A stretch of DNA of 64,000 bases from Tubulanus polymorphus (Eukaryota; Nemertea; Palaeonemertea; Tubulaniformes; Tubulanidae), in assembly GCF_964204645.1 (NCBI RefSeq), contig NC_134028.1, positions 15,303,263-15,367,262 of the forward strand, in the 5' to 3' direction. The notes below the pieces were generated by a model. The model was not told where the DNA came from. It searched no databases and saw nothing but the letters and a program-made list of their open reading frames with translations. Positions 22,388 through 33,500 of the stretch are shown here, piece after piece; position 1 is the stretch's first letter; each line of letters opens with the position of its first letter. The position numbers and the translations under genes are program-made.

Positions 22388-23546
22388 TTATTCTAATTTT
22401 GTTTCTAATGTATTTATAAAATCATCTCTGTTTATATCTAATTCACCAAAAGTCTTAGGTAGATTTATTAATTTTAATTGAGCCATCTTAACATAATTAT
22501 TAGTAGGTAAATTAGCTTTTTCTCTTAATTTTTCTAAGTATTCATCAAAATCATCATAATCAAAATCAAAATGATGTCCAAAATTATTTATCAGATAATT
22601 TAAATCTATTTTTCTTAAATATAATAATTTATATATTTGTTTAGGATTATCTTCTGCATAAGCTAATAATTTATCAAATAACAACTTATAGAACATATAA
22701 TATTGGTTAGTTTTAGGATTAAAATATTTGATATATTTATTTGGGTTATTTAACAATGGTATCATACTCACCATTTTATAAACATTAATTAGATGTAACT
22801 TTGATTCATAATGAGTATTTCCATCAACAGGTTCAATTTTCTTATTACAATATTGGCACATTTTATTTCTTTCTATTTCTTCTAATTTCTTTTCATGTTC
22901 TTCTAACTTCCTTTCATTTTCGATATGCGCTTGAGATTTTTTATGTTTAGAAAAATTACTTTTAGAAATATCTAAATAACAAATGTTACAATGTTTTTTA
23001 GAATCATCAATTGTTTCATTATCATTAGTTTCAATTGTATCAACATTATCTGTTATATTATCTATGGTATCATTTGTTTCAATTGTGTTAACATTATCTA
23101 TGATATTATCTATTATATTATTATCAGATATATTATTATCATTATTATTCTTTTCTTTTTCTATATGTTTATTTGATTTCTTATGTGATGCCCAATTTTT
23201 ATATGATATATATTTCTTACATACATCACAATATTTTTCATTTGTCTTTTTGGTTTTGATATCAGGTTCAATCTTATCATTATTAGATGTAGTAGGTATT
23301 ACATTATTAGATGTAGAAGGTATTACATTATTAGATGTAGAAGGTATTACATTATTATCAATTACATTACTTAAATTATCAACAACTTCACTTATAATTA
23401 TCTATTTCTATTAGTTTAGTTTTATAATTTTTGAAAATAGGATCAAATATCAAAGCTATATTACAAGGTATTACATAATATAAACCATCATTATTTTCAT
23501 GTGTATCGATGTATGGAATATGTTTATATACTTTACCTCCTTCCAT
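22388..23546 (-). pseudogene. Multi-C2H2 zinc-finger protein, frameshifted
   Basis: The main frame runs from about 23398 down to 22388 and contains three zinc-finger-like units: CDVCKKYISYKNWASHKK…H, CNICYLDISKSNFSKHKK…H and CQYCNKKIEP…H…H. Before the first finger there is a short repeat (NVIPSTSN, three times) and Asp/Asn-rich linkers. The first ~49 codons, starting at ATG 23544–23546 in a TATAAATG context, lie in another frame; the break is near 23398–23402. It is the terminal gene of the minus-strand arm. A DNA- or RNA-binding role is likely from the fingers. No catalytic domain is visible. Confidence 0.65.
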
Positions 23547-23578
23547 TTATATAATAAATATTTATTAAATTTAAAATT

Positions 23579-24824
23579 TTAATACATAACACTATCTAAT
23601 TGTGAATTTACAATATTTAATTGCGCGTCAGATATAATATAAATGTGCATTTTAAAATTTTTGATTCCTTTATTCTTTGTCATGAATAATTGTATTCCAT
23701 CTTTAGTGTTTTGTAATTTTTTTGCAGAACCATGTAATGAATTATCCTCTGTTGTTCTAAAATCTAACCATAAGGCATATTTATTACCGGTATAATAATC
23801 AATTTGATTAATGTTACAATTTTCAGATGATTTCACTTTTTCATTCATAAAATGTTTTCTAATTTCTGGCCATTGATCAATCATTCTCATTCCTTGACAA
23901 AATATTTTATTTGCTATTCCTTCGATAGTTATTTCTACTTTTGTTATTTCAGGATTATAATAATTATCAACATTTATTGCACCATTAGTATATGTTGCAA
24001 TGGTAAAAAATATTAATATACCTTTAATAGATCTTCTTGGGAAGTTAATATTCTCATTAATTATTTCATCATTTGCATTAATAGTTACAGTTTTAAATTT
24101 ATCAATATAATCATATAATAATGAAAATCCTTGATTGTATTTAGTTTGAATTATACTTGAAATATTTTCATCAGTTAGTGTCATATTGTAAACATATATT
24201 CGATAATTTATAACTCATATCTTTATTAACGCTAGATATTAGAATTTCATTAACAGGAGCAAATGTTATTTCGAATATAACGTCTTCTTGAATTGCGTAT
24301 TTATATAAAGGTGCATTGTTATTTATCAATTCAAAGTCTAGTGGAATTTTATATTTGCTTCCATATATACTTTTTATCAATTTATCTACAGCATTAGTTA
24401 ATATTGCGCTATTAGCTTCTGATCTTAATTTATTTTGGTTTTCTGATTGGATTCCTTGAAATATCATATTATTTCTATTTTCTTTAGTTAACCATAAATC
24501 TTTATAATGCATAAATAAATTATAATCATCTAATGAGAAAACTGTTTCTGGACCAATCTTTATAGTTAATTTTTTAATCAAATATCTTCCAACATTATCA
24601 ACAACATAATTATTATTATTACCGATTACTTTTATATCGGCTGATAAATAAATACTATTTGGAACGTAAAAAGTATTTTGTGTTAATCGAGGAATTTTAA
24701 CATATAAAGTTTCATCGGGATTAATATTAGAAGGGTTATGAGTAATTATATGATGTGATCTTTCTGCTTTAATAGCATTAGATATTCTATGATTCTTAGA
24801 AGGATTGATATAACTCCCACTCAT
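23579..24824 (-). pseudogene. Major capsid protein (double jelly-roll), frameshifted
   Basis: Two adjoining frames, 24824–24171 and 24184–23579, together have the length (~415 residues) and β-rich pattern of Polinton/adintovirus major capsid proteins. Diagnostic blocks are VKIPRLTQNTFYVPNS near the start, KLTIKIGPETVF, and IPLDFELINNNAPLYKYAI–EDVIFEITFAP at the end of the first barrel. This protein would form the trimeric hexons of the icosahedral shell. The frame changes at 24171–24184, in the segment joining the two barrels. The start is an AAATAAATG. The next gene upstream on the same strand is the coiled-coil membrane protein. Confidence 0.75.
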
Positions 24825-24844
24825 TTATTTAACAAAAAAATTAA

Positions 24845-25732
24845 TTATTTATTTTTTATCATGTTTACTAATCCAAAAATAATAGCACTTACAACTGTAA
24901 TTAAAAATAAAATAATATGTTCAGCAGCAAAGTTAATAATGTTTCCTGCAGATTTCAATATAAAACCAACAATTGATGCAATAATTCCTGGTAATGCTGC
25001 AGCAGATTTCTTTGATAGTTCCCATAAATATTTTGCTAATTTCTTTAAACCATCCTTAACTTTATCTTGTATAGAATCATTATCATTCGGGGGTTTATCC
25101 GGTTTATTGGGAGTAGGAGTAGGAGTAGATTTCAAAGCATTTGATATTGCTAAACCTATTGTTGTAAATACCATAGTTACAGCTGTTAGAATTGAAAGAA
25201 TTGTTATACCTTCTAGTTTAAATAATAATTTTATTCTATCTTTTAATGATATTTTAGAATTTGGTATTATCAACAAATCTTTAAAAACATCTTTTAATCT
25301 TTTAAAATTATTACCAAATTCTTTTAATAATATATCTCTTTCACCTTTCAGTACTTCTAAATTATCTTTTAAATTATTAATTTCTTTTTCTAAACGTGGT
25401 TCTTTTTGCTTATATTCTATTTCATCAATTACTTGATGATCTAAATCAGACTTTAATTGTTCTATTTCTTTATTTTTATCAGTCAATTCTTTTTCTAAAA
25501 ATCTAATTTTAATATCTCTTATACTTTTTTCATGCGCAATTTTATCAGCCGATTCTTGCATACCTTTAATTTCTCTACGTGTTTGTTTAGGAAATGCTTC
25601 TAATTCATCATCAGTTAAATCAAATAATCCTTTTTCTAGTAAAGATTGTATTCGATTTATTCCAGTTTCAGCACCGGGTGTATCTAAAATACTATTCATC
25701 TCTTCTTCGAATGAATGAACTGTATCTAACAT
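24845..25732 (-). CDS. Coiled-coil membrane protein, conserved Polinton gene
   Basis: A 295-residue open frame. Residues ~30–60 carry an LLEKGLFDLTDDELEAFP motif, residues ~75–150 are strongly charged heptad-like coiled coil, followed by a membrane segment (ILSILTAVTMVFTTIGLAIS), a Thr-Pro linker, and two further hydrophobic stretches (AALPGIIASIVGFIL and ILFLITVVSAIIFGLV). Proteins of this build recur beside the capsid gene in Polintons; I know no experimental function. A structural or membrane-penetration role is a guess. It overlaps the preceding gene by seven bases and is intact here. A decayed homologue is at 63186–64000. Confidence 0.6.
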   Translation of the reverse strand: MLDTVHSFEEEMNSILDTPGAETGINRIQSLLEKGLFDLTDDELEAFPKQTRREIKGMQESADKIAHEKSIRDIKIRFLEKELTDKNKEIEQLKSDLDHQVIDEIEYKQKEPRLEKEINNLKDNLEVLKGERDILLKEFGNNFKRLKDVFKDLLIIPNSKISLKDRIKLLFKLEGITILSILTAVTMVFTTIGLAISNALKSTPTPTPNKPDKPPNDNDSIQDKVKDGLKKLAKYLWELSKKSAAALPGIIASIVGFILKSAGNIINFAAEHIILFLITVVSAIIFGLVNMIKNK

Positions 25733-26570
25733 GCTATCAAATGTTTTACTAATTGTAATTGACTTGAATCATTATCAATTGGTTGAATATCTCTTCTCGA
25801 TGTTTCGGGTGTTGAAGATCTTAATCTATCTAATCGATCTGCATACTCTTCCATTTCTGGATTAACATCAGTAGGATTTTGATTTGGATTTTTAAATGGT
25901 GAATATTTGTTAATATCAATTTTAGGAATTGGTTCTTCTTCATTTATTCTATCGATTGCATTCCATATAATTCTGAGAAATTCTCTACCACCTTTTGAAC
26001 GTTCAATTGAAGATCCTGCACGCATTTCAGGATGGTACAGATCTTCTTGTCCCATTTTAGATAATTGAATTGATACAGTTTCGTTATTTAATTCAGTTTT
26101 ATAAAACCATGAATCATTTTTAAATTCTAAATTATTCATGAAAAATGGATCATCTTCTACAATTTGTATTGCAATATCTTCTCGTTCAATGTTATATGCT
26201 ACATTTTTTGGTGATAATTCTTCAATAACTGTATTTGTTACACTATGTTTTATGTATAATAATTGTTTTTTCAATTCAGGGTTTTCTGTTCTTTCTAATC
26301 TATTAATTAAATCTTTTCTATCTGGCCTAGTTTTAATTATTATCTTATCGAGGGATTCTAAATAATCTATTATTTTTCACTTGTTACAGTATCATATTTA
26401 AATTCATCATAATCATATAATATAGGCCCACTAGAATCATCTTCATCTAAATTAGTATTATATGCTGATTCATCATCATTATCAATATTAGTTTCATTAA
26501 AATCAGGTTGTGGTTCATCACTTATACCGGGGGCGTCACCAAAAGTATCCATTGGAATTTCTTCATCCAT
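25726..26570 (-). pseudogene. Acidic protein of unknown function, frameshifted
   Basis: The start (26570, in TATAAATG) encodes a very acidic region containing ETNIDNDDESAY, which ends at 26370. A second frame, open from about 26372 and continuing to 25726, carries a globular region (for example RAGSSIERSKGGREFLRIIW) and a charged tail. They adjoin at the T5 run 26373–26377, so one gene broken by a frameshift is likely. The homologue in Polinton 2 (62678–63199) shares the acidic N-terminus almost exactly but differs strongly afterwards. The gene lies between the membrane-anchored protein and the coiled-coil gene. Confidence 0.5.
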
Positions 26571-26586
26571 TTATATAATAACAAAA

Positions 26587-27903
26587 TTAGAATTTAAAAT
26601 ATAATATTCCTCCGATTACAATTCCTGTACAAGTTATAGCTAATTTAGTATTTTCATGGGATTTATTATCATCATTTAGTTTAATTATATCATGTTGAAT
26701 ATTATCAGTTCTAATATTTTCTGTATTGTAATCTTTTATTTTGGAATCATTATTCAATTTAATATTATTAGTTTTAGTTTCTGTTGATTGAATATGTTTT
26801 TTATTTTTTTCACCTTCCATTAATTTTGGAGCAGTAATAATCTTTTTATTTATATCATTTAACCCAAATGAATTATTTATTGTTGCAGTTTTAATTAGAT
26901 TATTATAACCAATTATGTTTCCCATCTTTAATACTAAATCATTAGAAATAATTAATAGATTAGGGCCTATAAAATAATTTAATCTAATATGTGATTTATC
27001 TAAATAATTTTGATATCTTACAATGTTTTCTGGAATCGATCTATTTTTATCATTATGAATTGAATCTTCAAATAATACTTTAAATTGTTTCTGCGCATCG
27101 AATGAAGTGTTATCATTTCCAATTATTGTTGATCTTGTTTCAACTTGCGCACCTAAAATACATATCAAATAAGTTCTAATAGATTGATTTATTCTTTGTA
27201 TACCAGCTTTAGTAAAACCTTCACTATTTTCTAAAATGAAATTAACCCAACCATTATTGTTTTGTTGTTGTATATTATTATAATATTTTGGTAATTCATT
27301 CCAATTTAGTGTTCTTATATCTGAATTTGTCATTATTTTTCCAAATTCTTTAGTATATAATATTCCTAATCCACCCATTGTTCCAATTTTTGCTCTAAAA
27401 TCTTTATTTGAATTAATATTAAATTCATTACACATTTTATAAAACTTAGAAAAATTAATATTATTATTCAATTCTTTAAAATATTTTGAACCTGGTAAAG
27501 GACATTCTAATTCATCTAATATTAATTTTATTTGAAAATATGTATGAAATCTAAAAAGTGATAACATCAATGGTAAACTTGGTTTGTTTAAATGATCATT
27601 CCAACTAATTCCACATCCTGTTGTTGCGCAATGAACAGCAAAATTTAATTGGTTCTGCCAATACTTCATATTAGATTTTAATAACCATTGTTTTGCCTCA
27701 TTTAAATTTTTGAAATTAATTGTATACACATAAAATATATTTTCCATCTTTACATGAAAATTATTACTTTCAGTAACATAAATATATAAATCAATTAATG
27801 AATTTAAAACTTCATTTCTATATGTAATATCTTCATTAAAATCTATTGCTGGAATACTATATTTAATTGATTTATTATATTGGAAAGCTTTTGGAAAACT
27901 ATA
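26587..27903 (-). pseudogene. Membrane-anchored Polinton protein, start lost
   Basis: The frame is open from about 27903 to 26587 (~435 codons). It has a cysteine-containing block (FAVHCATTGCGISWNDH), an alpha/beta middle with GAQVETR and GPNLLIISNDLVLKMG, an Asn/Lys-rich tail, and a C-terminal membrane segment (LAITCTGIVIGGILYF). The homologue at 61321 starts with a clear ATG; here the corresponding bases read AATATA and are preceded by TAA, so the natural start is gone. The next internal ATG is at 27747. I do not recognise a catalytic motif; the size suggests a structural protein. Confidence 0.55.
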
Positions 27904-27923
27904 TTATTTATATAATTAAAAAA

Positions 27924-28358
27924 TTAATAATTAACTAATTCTTTTAATAATTTATCTTGTTCTTCAACTGTTATATGACCATTTAAACTTATTATATAAT
28001 CTAGTGTATTCTTTAATTTATTAATTTCTTTTATATTAGTTTTAATTTTTTCTTTATTACTTTTTATATTTAATTTTGAACTTATACCGGTTAAAACACT
28101 TGAACTTAATCCTAACACACCAATTGATATAGCTAAAGGTGTTAATGGACTGAATATTGCTAGAAATGTTATTACAGAACTAATTGTAACCGAACCACTT
28201 ATAATAAGATAATATATAATTTGACTTTTTAAATGTTTTTTCTTTTTAACTTTTAAGTCACTTTCAAACTCTAACATTTGTTTTTCTAAATATGTTTTTA
28301 ATTTAGTTTTATTTATATCATGAGGAATAATATCAATATTATCAACTTTATCTTCCAT
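27924..28358 (-). CDS. Small two-segment membrane protein
   Basis: 144 residues: a charged N-terminus with a short coiled-coil-like stretch, two adjacent membrane segments (IIYYLIISGSVTISSVITFLAIF and PLAISIGVLGLSSSVLTGI) and a charged helical C-terminus. It starts at TAAATAAATG and is intact here. The Polinton 2 homologue (59750) is split by a 1.1-kb insertion. No function is known to me; its neighbours are further small membrane proteins, so a virion membrane or assembly role is plausible. Confidence 0.6.
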   Translation of the reverse strand: MEDKVDNIDIIPHDINKTKLKTYLEKQMLEFESDLKVKKKKHLKSQIIYYLIISGSVTISSVITFLAIFSPLTPLAISIGVLGLSSSVLTGISSKLNIKSNKEKIKTNIKEINKLKNTLDYIISLNGHITVEEQDKLLKELVNY

Positions 28359-28378
28359 TTATTTAGCAAAAAAAATTA

Positions 28379-28801
28379 CTAATTAGTAAACTTATAAGCA
28401 ACAAATATAACAATAACAGTTCCACCTAAAATCCAAATTATTTCATATTTCTTCTGTTCATTACTTGGGGTATAATAATCTGAAATTGTAGGTTTATGTA
28501 GATGTAATTTTTCTTTATTGGTTACCGCGTTATATAAACTCATTGCATCATCAACTGATTGAAAATCTCTATGTGAAATCTTCTGATCATATAATTCCTT
28601 GTTAATATAATCCATATAGTTTTGTCTCTTTTCTCTATATTCTTCTGCAGCTTTATTGTATTTCTCTAATGCTAAGTTATGTCTTTTTTGTTCTGTTAAT
28701 GATCCATTTTTATCAATATGCTTGAATAAATAACCACCACCAGTAAATGCTAAAGCGTTAACAATTGCCGATCCTATAATAGTTATAACTGCAGAAGCCA
28801 T
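28379..28801 (-). CDS. Conserved Polinton membrane protein (RHN..LEK family)
   Basis: 140 residues with a hydrophobic N-terminus (AVITIIGSAIVNALAFTGGGYLF), a central charged helix containing KRHNLALEKYNKAAEEYREKR, a conserved FQSVDDAMSLYNAV block, SDYYTPS, and a C-terminal membrane segment (IWILGGTVIVIFVAYKF). I recall this pattern in several cnidarian and other invertebrate Polintons. Its function is not known. The frame is intact and starts at TAAATAAATG. The homologue at 59313–59726 is also open. Confidence 0.65.
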   Translation of the reverse strand: MASAVITIIGSAIVNALAFTGGGYLFKHIDKNGSLTEQKRHNLALEKYNKAAEEYREKRQNYMDYINKELYDQKISHRDFQSVDDAMSLYNAVTNKEKLHLHKPTISDYYTPSNEQKKYEIIWILGGTVIVIFVAYKFTN

Positions 28802-28825
28802 TTATTTAGTAAAATAATTATGCAT

Positions 28826-29046
28826 TTATATGGGAGGAATATATTTTTGTTTTTCCAAATAATCAATAGTTAAATTAGATAAAGTAACTGCTAACGTTAA
28901 TTTTAAGATATCATTTATATCAAATCTATCAACATTAACACTTCCCATTTTAAATACTTTTTTAATACCATTGAATAACCAACAGTTCCAACTGATAGTA
29001 ATGCGCCATTATATAATCCAGTTATTATCCACTTATTATCACTCAT
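28826..29046 (-). pseudogene. Small Polinton membrane protein, frameshifted
   Basis: The homologue at 59067–59288 encodes 73 residues with a hydrophobic first half (ALYNGALLSFGTVGYSMVL). Here the frame breaks in the T6 run 28958–28963 (plus-strand view), where the homologue has seven bases. Start (29044–29046) and stop (28826) are both recognisable. The same gene is the source of the stray fragment at 14744–14925. Function is unknown. Confidence 0.6.
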
Positions 29047-29385
29047 TTATTTATCAAAACAATTACTATCTTCAAAATATTTAGTTAACTTATTTATGAT
29101 TAAATCAACATTTATTTCATTACTAGTTTCATTTGTATATATTTCAATTATTATTTTTTTAATATGATCGATGATAAAATCTTTATCTAATTCATAAAAT
29201 CTTAAAGATTCTCTAATTAAATTAGTAATCTTTTCTACATTTAAAGTTTCTTTATCTATTGTTGTTTCATACTCAAATGTAATATTTTTGATATGTGTAA
29301 TTACATCAGTAATGTTAAATTTCATTTCTTTCTCATGTTTAAAATCAAACCCAAAACATATGCTCGGCCCAACAGTTATATTCAT
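29047..29385 (-). CDS. Small hypothetical Polinton protein
   Basis: 112 residues, mainly charged helices after a short N-terminal MNITVGPSICFGFDF block. It starts at TATATAAATG and directly abuts the next gene. The homologue at 58707–59066 is slightly longer, with a seven-residue insertion in the middle. No domain recognised. Confidence 0.5.
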   Translation of the reverse strand: MNITVGPSICFGFDFKHEKEMKFNITDVITHIKNITFEYETTIDKETLNVEKITNLIRESLRFYELDKDFIIDHIKKIIIEIYTNETSNEINVDLIINKLTKYFEDSNCFDK

Positions 29386-29402
29386 TTATATAGTGAAAAA
29401 AA

Positions 29403-30161
29403 TTACTCTTTACATCTTATAACTAATTCATAAATTACAGGAAAGTTATTCAAATCAATTAAATGTCCATTATGATTTCTTATTTCTAATTTAAAATTAT
29501 TAAATTTAGGAATGCAAGGTTTAAAATCACATTCAGTTAAATTATAATTTATTTGAGTTCCAAATTGTTTAACATTTTTTAGCGGTAAAATATTTAGTAT
29601 ACTAGAACTACAAATTGTTTCTTTAGTTGTTTCGAAAGTTTTTGTAGGCTCGATTAAATTGCAATAAATATAAAAGTGTGTAAAAGGTATTATATTTGAG
29701 CTGCCTTCTGCGTTTCCTGTAACAGTATCTGGTACAATTCCTAACAGTTTAGTTATAGGTTTTCTCACTATACATGCATGTTGACTTTCATCATATACCT
29801 TTATTTTAATTTTATTTGTGCTATCACTTTTTATAAATCTAATCAAAAATTTATCTTCACTTCTTATTTTCAACCGTGCTCTTCTATTAATTTCTTGAGC
29901 TAATGTTTCTTAATTATATAATACTGGTTTTAAAATTAGGTGAAACCATTTATCTACATTTCTAATATGAATCATAAAAGCATTATGATTAATAGTTTTA
30001 TCCGATATATTATAAAAAGAATTACATAAACTTATATTAACTAATTTCAAATCTACACAATTCTTGAATTTTCTATCTAATTGTACTAGTAAATTATGAG
30101 ATTTATAATTTGTAAGCCTTCTAAAATCAACAAATATTCTGTATTCTTTTAATTCCACCAT
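29403..30161 (-). pseudogene. Minor capsid (penton) protein, one nonsense codon
   Basis: One frame from 30161 to 29403 is interrupted by TAA at 29910–29912. The intact homologue at 57932–58690 gives the full pattern: an N-terminal block around LKLVNISLCNSF, the G-L-Y-N-L-E-T-L segment with following E-I-N, the F-x-K-S-D/S β-hairpin, CNLI–D/EPTKTF and the closing PVIYELVIRC. This order matches the single jelly-roll penton proteins of Polintons and adintoviruses, which cap the vertices of the shell. The stop falls exactly in the conserved G/V-L-Y-N-L segment, so the protein would be cut to 83 residues. Confidence 0.65.
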
Positions 30162-30175
30162 TTATTTTACATATT

Positions 30176-30529
30176 TTATTCGAAATCTATTTCATGGTGA
30201 CCTTTTTCATTCTTACCTTTGTATACGAAATAGAAATCTCCAGAACATAATTCTTCTAGATCTTCACTTGATAATCTATGAAATCTATCTGGTAAATATG
30301 TTCTGAATTTATGTGTATTTCCTTTTAATCCTTCATATTCTAAGTGTATAACTAATTTATCTCCATATTTGTTAGTAACTGTAACAATATCTGTAATTAG
30401 ATATTTCTTATGGATTGTTAATTCTTTTAACATCTTAAATTTATAATCTACAGATTTTACATTTGTGATATCTTTTATTCTATCTAGAAATAATTTGTTG
30501 TTCTCACTGTGTGTTTGTTTACTCTCCAT
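30176..30529 (-). CDS. Small protein, possible OB-fold nucleic-acid binder
   Basis: 117 residues, intact. After a polar helix the sequence has a β-rich pattern, KYLITDIVTVTNKYGDKLVIHLE…FRTYLPDRFHRLS, closing with FYFVYKGKNEKGHHEIDF. The Y-x-I…V-T-x-Y-G…LPxRF pattern recurs in small proteins near the polymerase gene in other mobile elements and viruses of arthropods. An OB-fold single-strand-binding role beside polymerase B is a plausible guess, not shown. The homologue at 57572–57914 is damaged in the middle. Confidence 0.45.
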   Translation of the reverse strand: MESKQTHSENNKLFLDRIKDITNVKSVDYKFKMLKELTIHKKYLITDIVTVTNKYGDKLVIHLEYEGLKGNTHKFRTYLPDRFHRLSSEDLEELCSGDFYFVYKGKNEKGHHEIDFE

Positions 30530-30558
30530 TTATAATACATATTTTTATTAAAATTTGA

Positions 30559-33500
30559 TTAACACGTTAGAATTCTTTTCATTATCTCGTTCTCTTTTGT
30601 TTCTTCTCTTTTAAATTTTAAGTATTCATCTAAATTGCAACCATACGAAACTGTATGAATTCCATCATCTTAAATATATCTTTTATCATCAAATGGGTTT
30701 AGACAATAAACATTTCATGATCTTCAGATCTTAAACATCTCATCTTATGTTTTCTAACTTCTTCATTGAATATACAATTGATGTAATCTTTGAAATGAAT
30801 ATTCTTTTCTACTACACTTTTGGTTATTCCTTTTAACTTTTTAGCTTCATGTTCTTTAGTTTTATATGAATACATTTTAGATCTAATACCGATGAATTCA
30901 ATCATTCCTTCACCACCTAATTTATCTTTGAATTTACCAGGAACTTTTTTATTATCATTGCTAAACAATTCATGATCTTTAGGATAGTTACTAAAATCAA
31001 AATGATGTTTTAATGTTTTTAAATCATCTGTTATGTTATCAGTTTTTATCTTTAATATGTAACTGTCAGTATCAAAATATAATATTTCTATATGTTTTTC
31101 CCCAAAAAGTGGTTGTAATACATTATAATAGAATTCATACATTAGTAATTTTGATAATTCTAAAACTGAAGCGCCAACATTGATTGGTTTATTAAATTTC
31201 ATTGATGTTCTTCTCATCTTAACTGCGGCTAAATTTTCATCAAATATTCTCTTACCTAAAAACTTAGGATATGATTGTAAATGCCTTATCCTTTTACCAT
31301 TACTAACTAACTCAATATCATTTCTATTTCTAATATTTTCACAAGTCTTGCCATAGAATGCATTATTCATTAACTTGAAGGAATCTTTTTCGAAATCAGT
31401 TTTAGCTTCAGTTCTCTGTTTGGTGTTAAAATCTATATATTTTTCTAACCACTTAGATTGACTAAATGAAATATATCTATGTACTTTTTTTATAATCATT
31501 CGTTGATTCAAATAAAACTTTAACATTCTATAATGTACTACATAATTATATTTATCTTCTTGAGTTACCATTAACTTTTCTGTATGAATATGATTTTCGG
31601 GTTTAATTCTTTTTTGGTAATTTGATAATTTTTCATGAGTTACAGTTTTATGTTCGGGGCAGTATGGTAGATTTCTAGATTTAAATTTTTTATCTTCAGG
31701 ATATTCTAAATCTACAACAAAGAAGTAACCAGTATCTGAATCATCTGCAATATCTAGAATTCTTTTCTTCCAATCAAATTTATCATTATTTTCATTCTGT
31801 AAAACTTCAGTTAATTCAAATACTCCATAAGGTTGCGGTTCCATCATTGCCCAACCATACAAATTATTTGCATCTATATATAATAACTTATATCCAGGGT
31901 TATCATTTACATTGAAATATCTATCACCTAATACACCTGAAACTCCTCCTCTTATAGATTTTTCAAATAATAGTAATTGATCTATATTTGTTAACAAATC
32001 CATTTTTATATCTGTAAATTTTAATCCACAATCCCATGTTAATCCTGGTGATGAATAACAATGACATGGATCAATGTTAAAATATTTTAGGTTTACATCT
32101 CTAAACCTTTCGAATATATCGGTTAATGATAATACATCTGATTTTAAATATAAATCTACTAATTGCCCATGATTTTCTATTTTGAAATGATTCCAAATAT
32201 TCAATGTTCTATTATATACTTCATCTTTAACATATTCATTTTTAATTCATCATAGAATTGTTCTTTTAATAATTCAGTTATATTAAAATCATTATGATTT
32301 TATAGAAAGAATATGGAATTGCTCCTTTATATCTCATTAATTGAAAATCATTATTATTTGGGTAGTGTTGCTTTAATATTTTTAATTCATCATCAACTAA
32401 TGATTTTGATAAGTTATCTAATGAACTATTTAAAAATCTATATGAATCTATAAATCTTAGGCAACCAAATTGGAATGATATATAATTCTCAGATGTTTTA
32501 GCTAACATTCTAAATTTATAAGTTGGTATTTCATCTTTTGATCTATTTGAATTTAATCTTTCTGTTTCATTATTAATTTCTTCTATTTTATGACATAATT
32601 GTTTGATGAATAAATGTGCATCATATCCTGATAGATTATGAAATATAACTGGTACAAAATTGATTTTCTTAGCTTGTCAGTTACAATTCTCATGCGCAGC
32701 GCCTCTAAACTTTCCATTCAAATGATCATAGTCTCTTACTTTTTTATCTTTAAAATTAAATATCTTTTCACAATAATAACATTTATCTGCAAACGCAAAT
32801 TCTTCTTTATCTTCTTCTGTCATTATAATTTCTATATTTGTATTCAATAATTTACTAAATCTTATTTCATATTCAATTAATAAGTCACAAAAATGATTGA
32901 TAACATTTTCATTTCTATAATGATAATATTCACTTTTAATTAGTTCTGGATAATCAGATTTTATATATAATCCGAAAGCTGCAGCTGATTGATGAATCTT
33001 TTTAATAGTATTTGTTTTTGGTGGTTCATCTGAAAAATCATTTTCATTAGAATTTAATTTCTTTCTTTTATAATATATTTCTTTTCTATCTTGATCGGTT
33101 AATTCTTTATTTAATGATTTAAAATCTCCATATATTACAAATGGTACTTTATTTTTGTAATCATATTTTTTGAATTCTAATATTTTATCCTTTTCATTTG
33201 GTAAAACTAATCTACAATAATCATGATTTTCACATAATTGTTTATGATTTAATAATGTACTTTCATTACTGAATCTATGTAAACATTTTCTACAAAGATA
33301 TATTTTATGGTGATCACTTTCTGTTCTAAAGAATAAATCTATTTGTTTAATCCACATATAATGATTCTCATAATATAGTATATCTATAACATCGTTTGAA
33401 TCATAATCTTTTGATAGATATAAGGGTTCTAATGTATAATGTTTTATATTGTTACCTTTTGTATTTGGTAATTTGATTAAATCAAATACATTTATCTTTA

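Larger units (their letters stand above)
23546..30540 (-). promoter_or_regulatory. Repeated TAAATG-type start motif in Polinton 1
   Basis: On the minus strand, the starts at 23546, 24824, 26570, 28358, 28801, 29046, 29385, 30161 and 30529 are all preceded by TATATAA, TAAATAA, AAAATAA or TATTATAA, so the start codon lies in TAAATG. The same holds on Polinton 2 for 57932, 58707, 59067, 59313, 59750, 61321 and 62678. The spacers are only 13–35 bp long. Poxvirus late promoters end in TAAATG, so a start-linked late promoter is possible. The strong AT bias makes some matches expected by chance. Confidence 0.5.

Noticed and set aside
22983-23414. Hydrophobic open frame on the plus strand
   Set aside because: It is the opposite strand of the Asp/Asn-rich zinc-finger gene; the hydrophobicity is a by-product.
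24789-25436. Plus-strand open frame opposite the coiled-coil gene
   Set aside because: It is a shadow of the minus-strand coding sequence, which has a homologue in Polinton 2.
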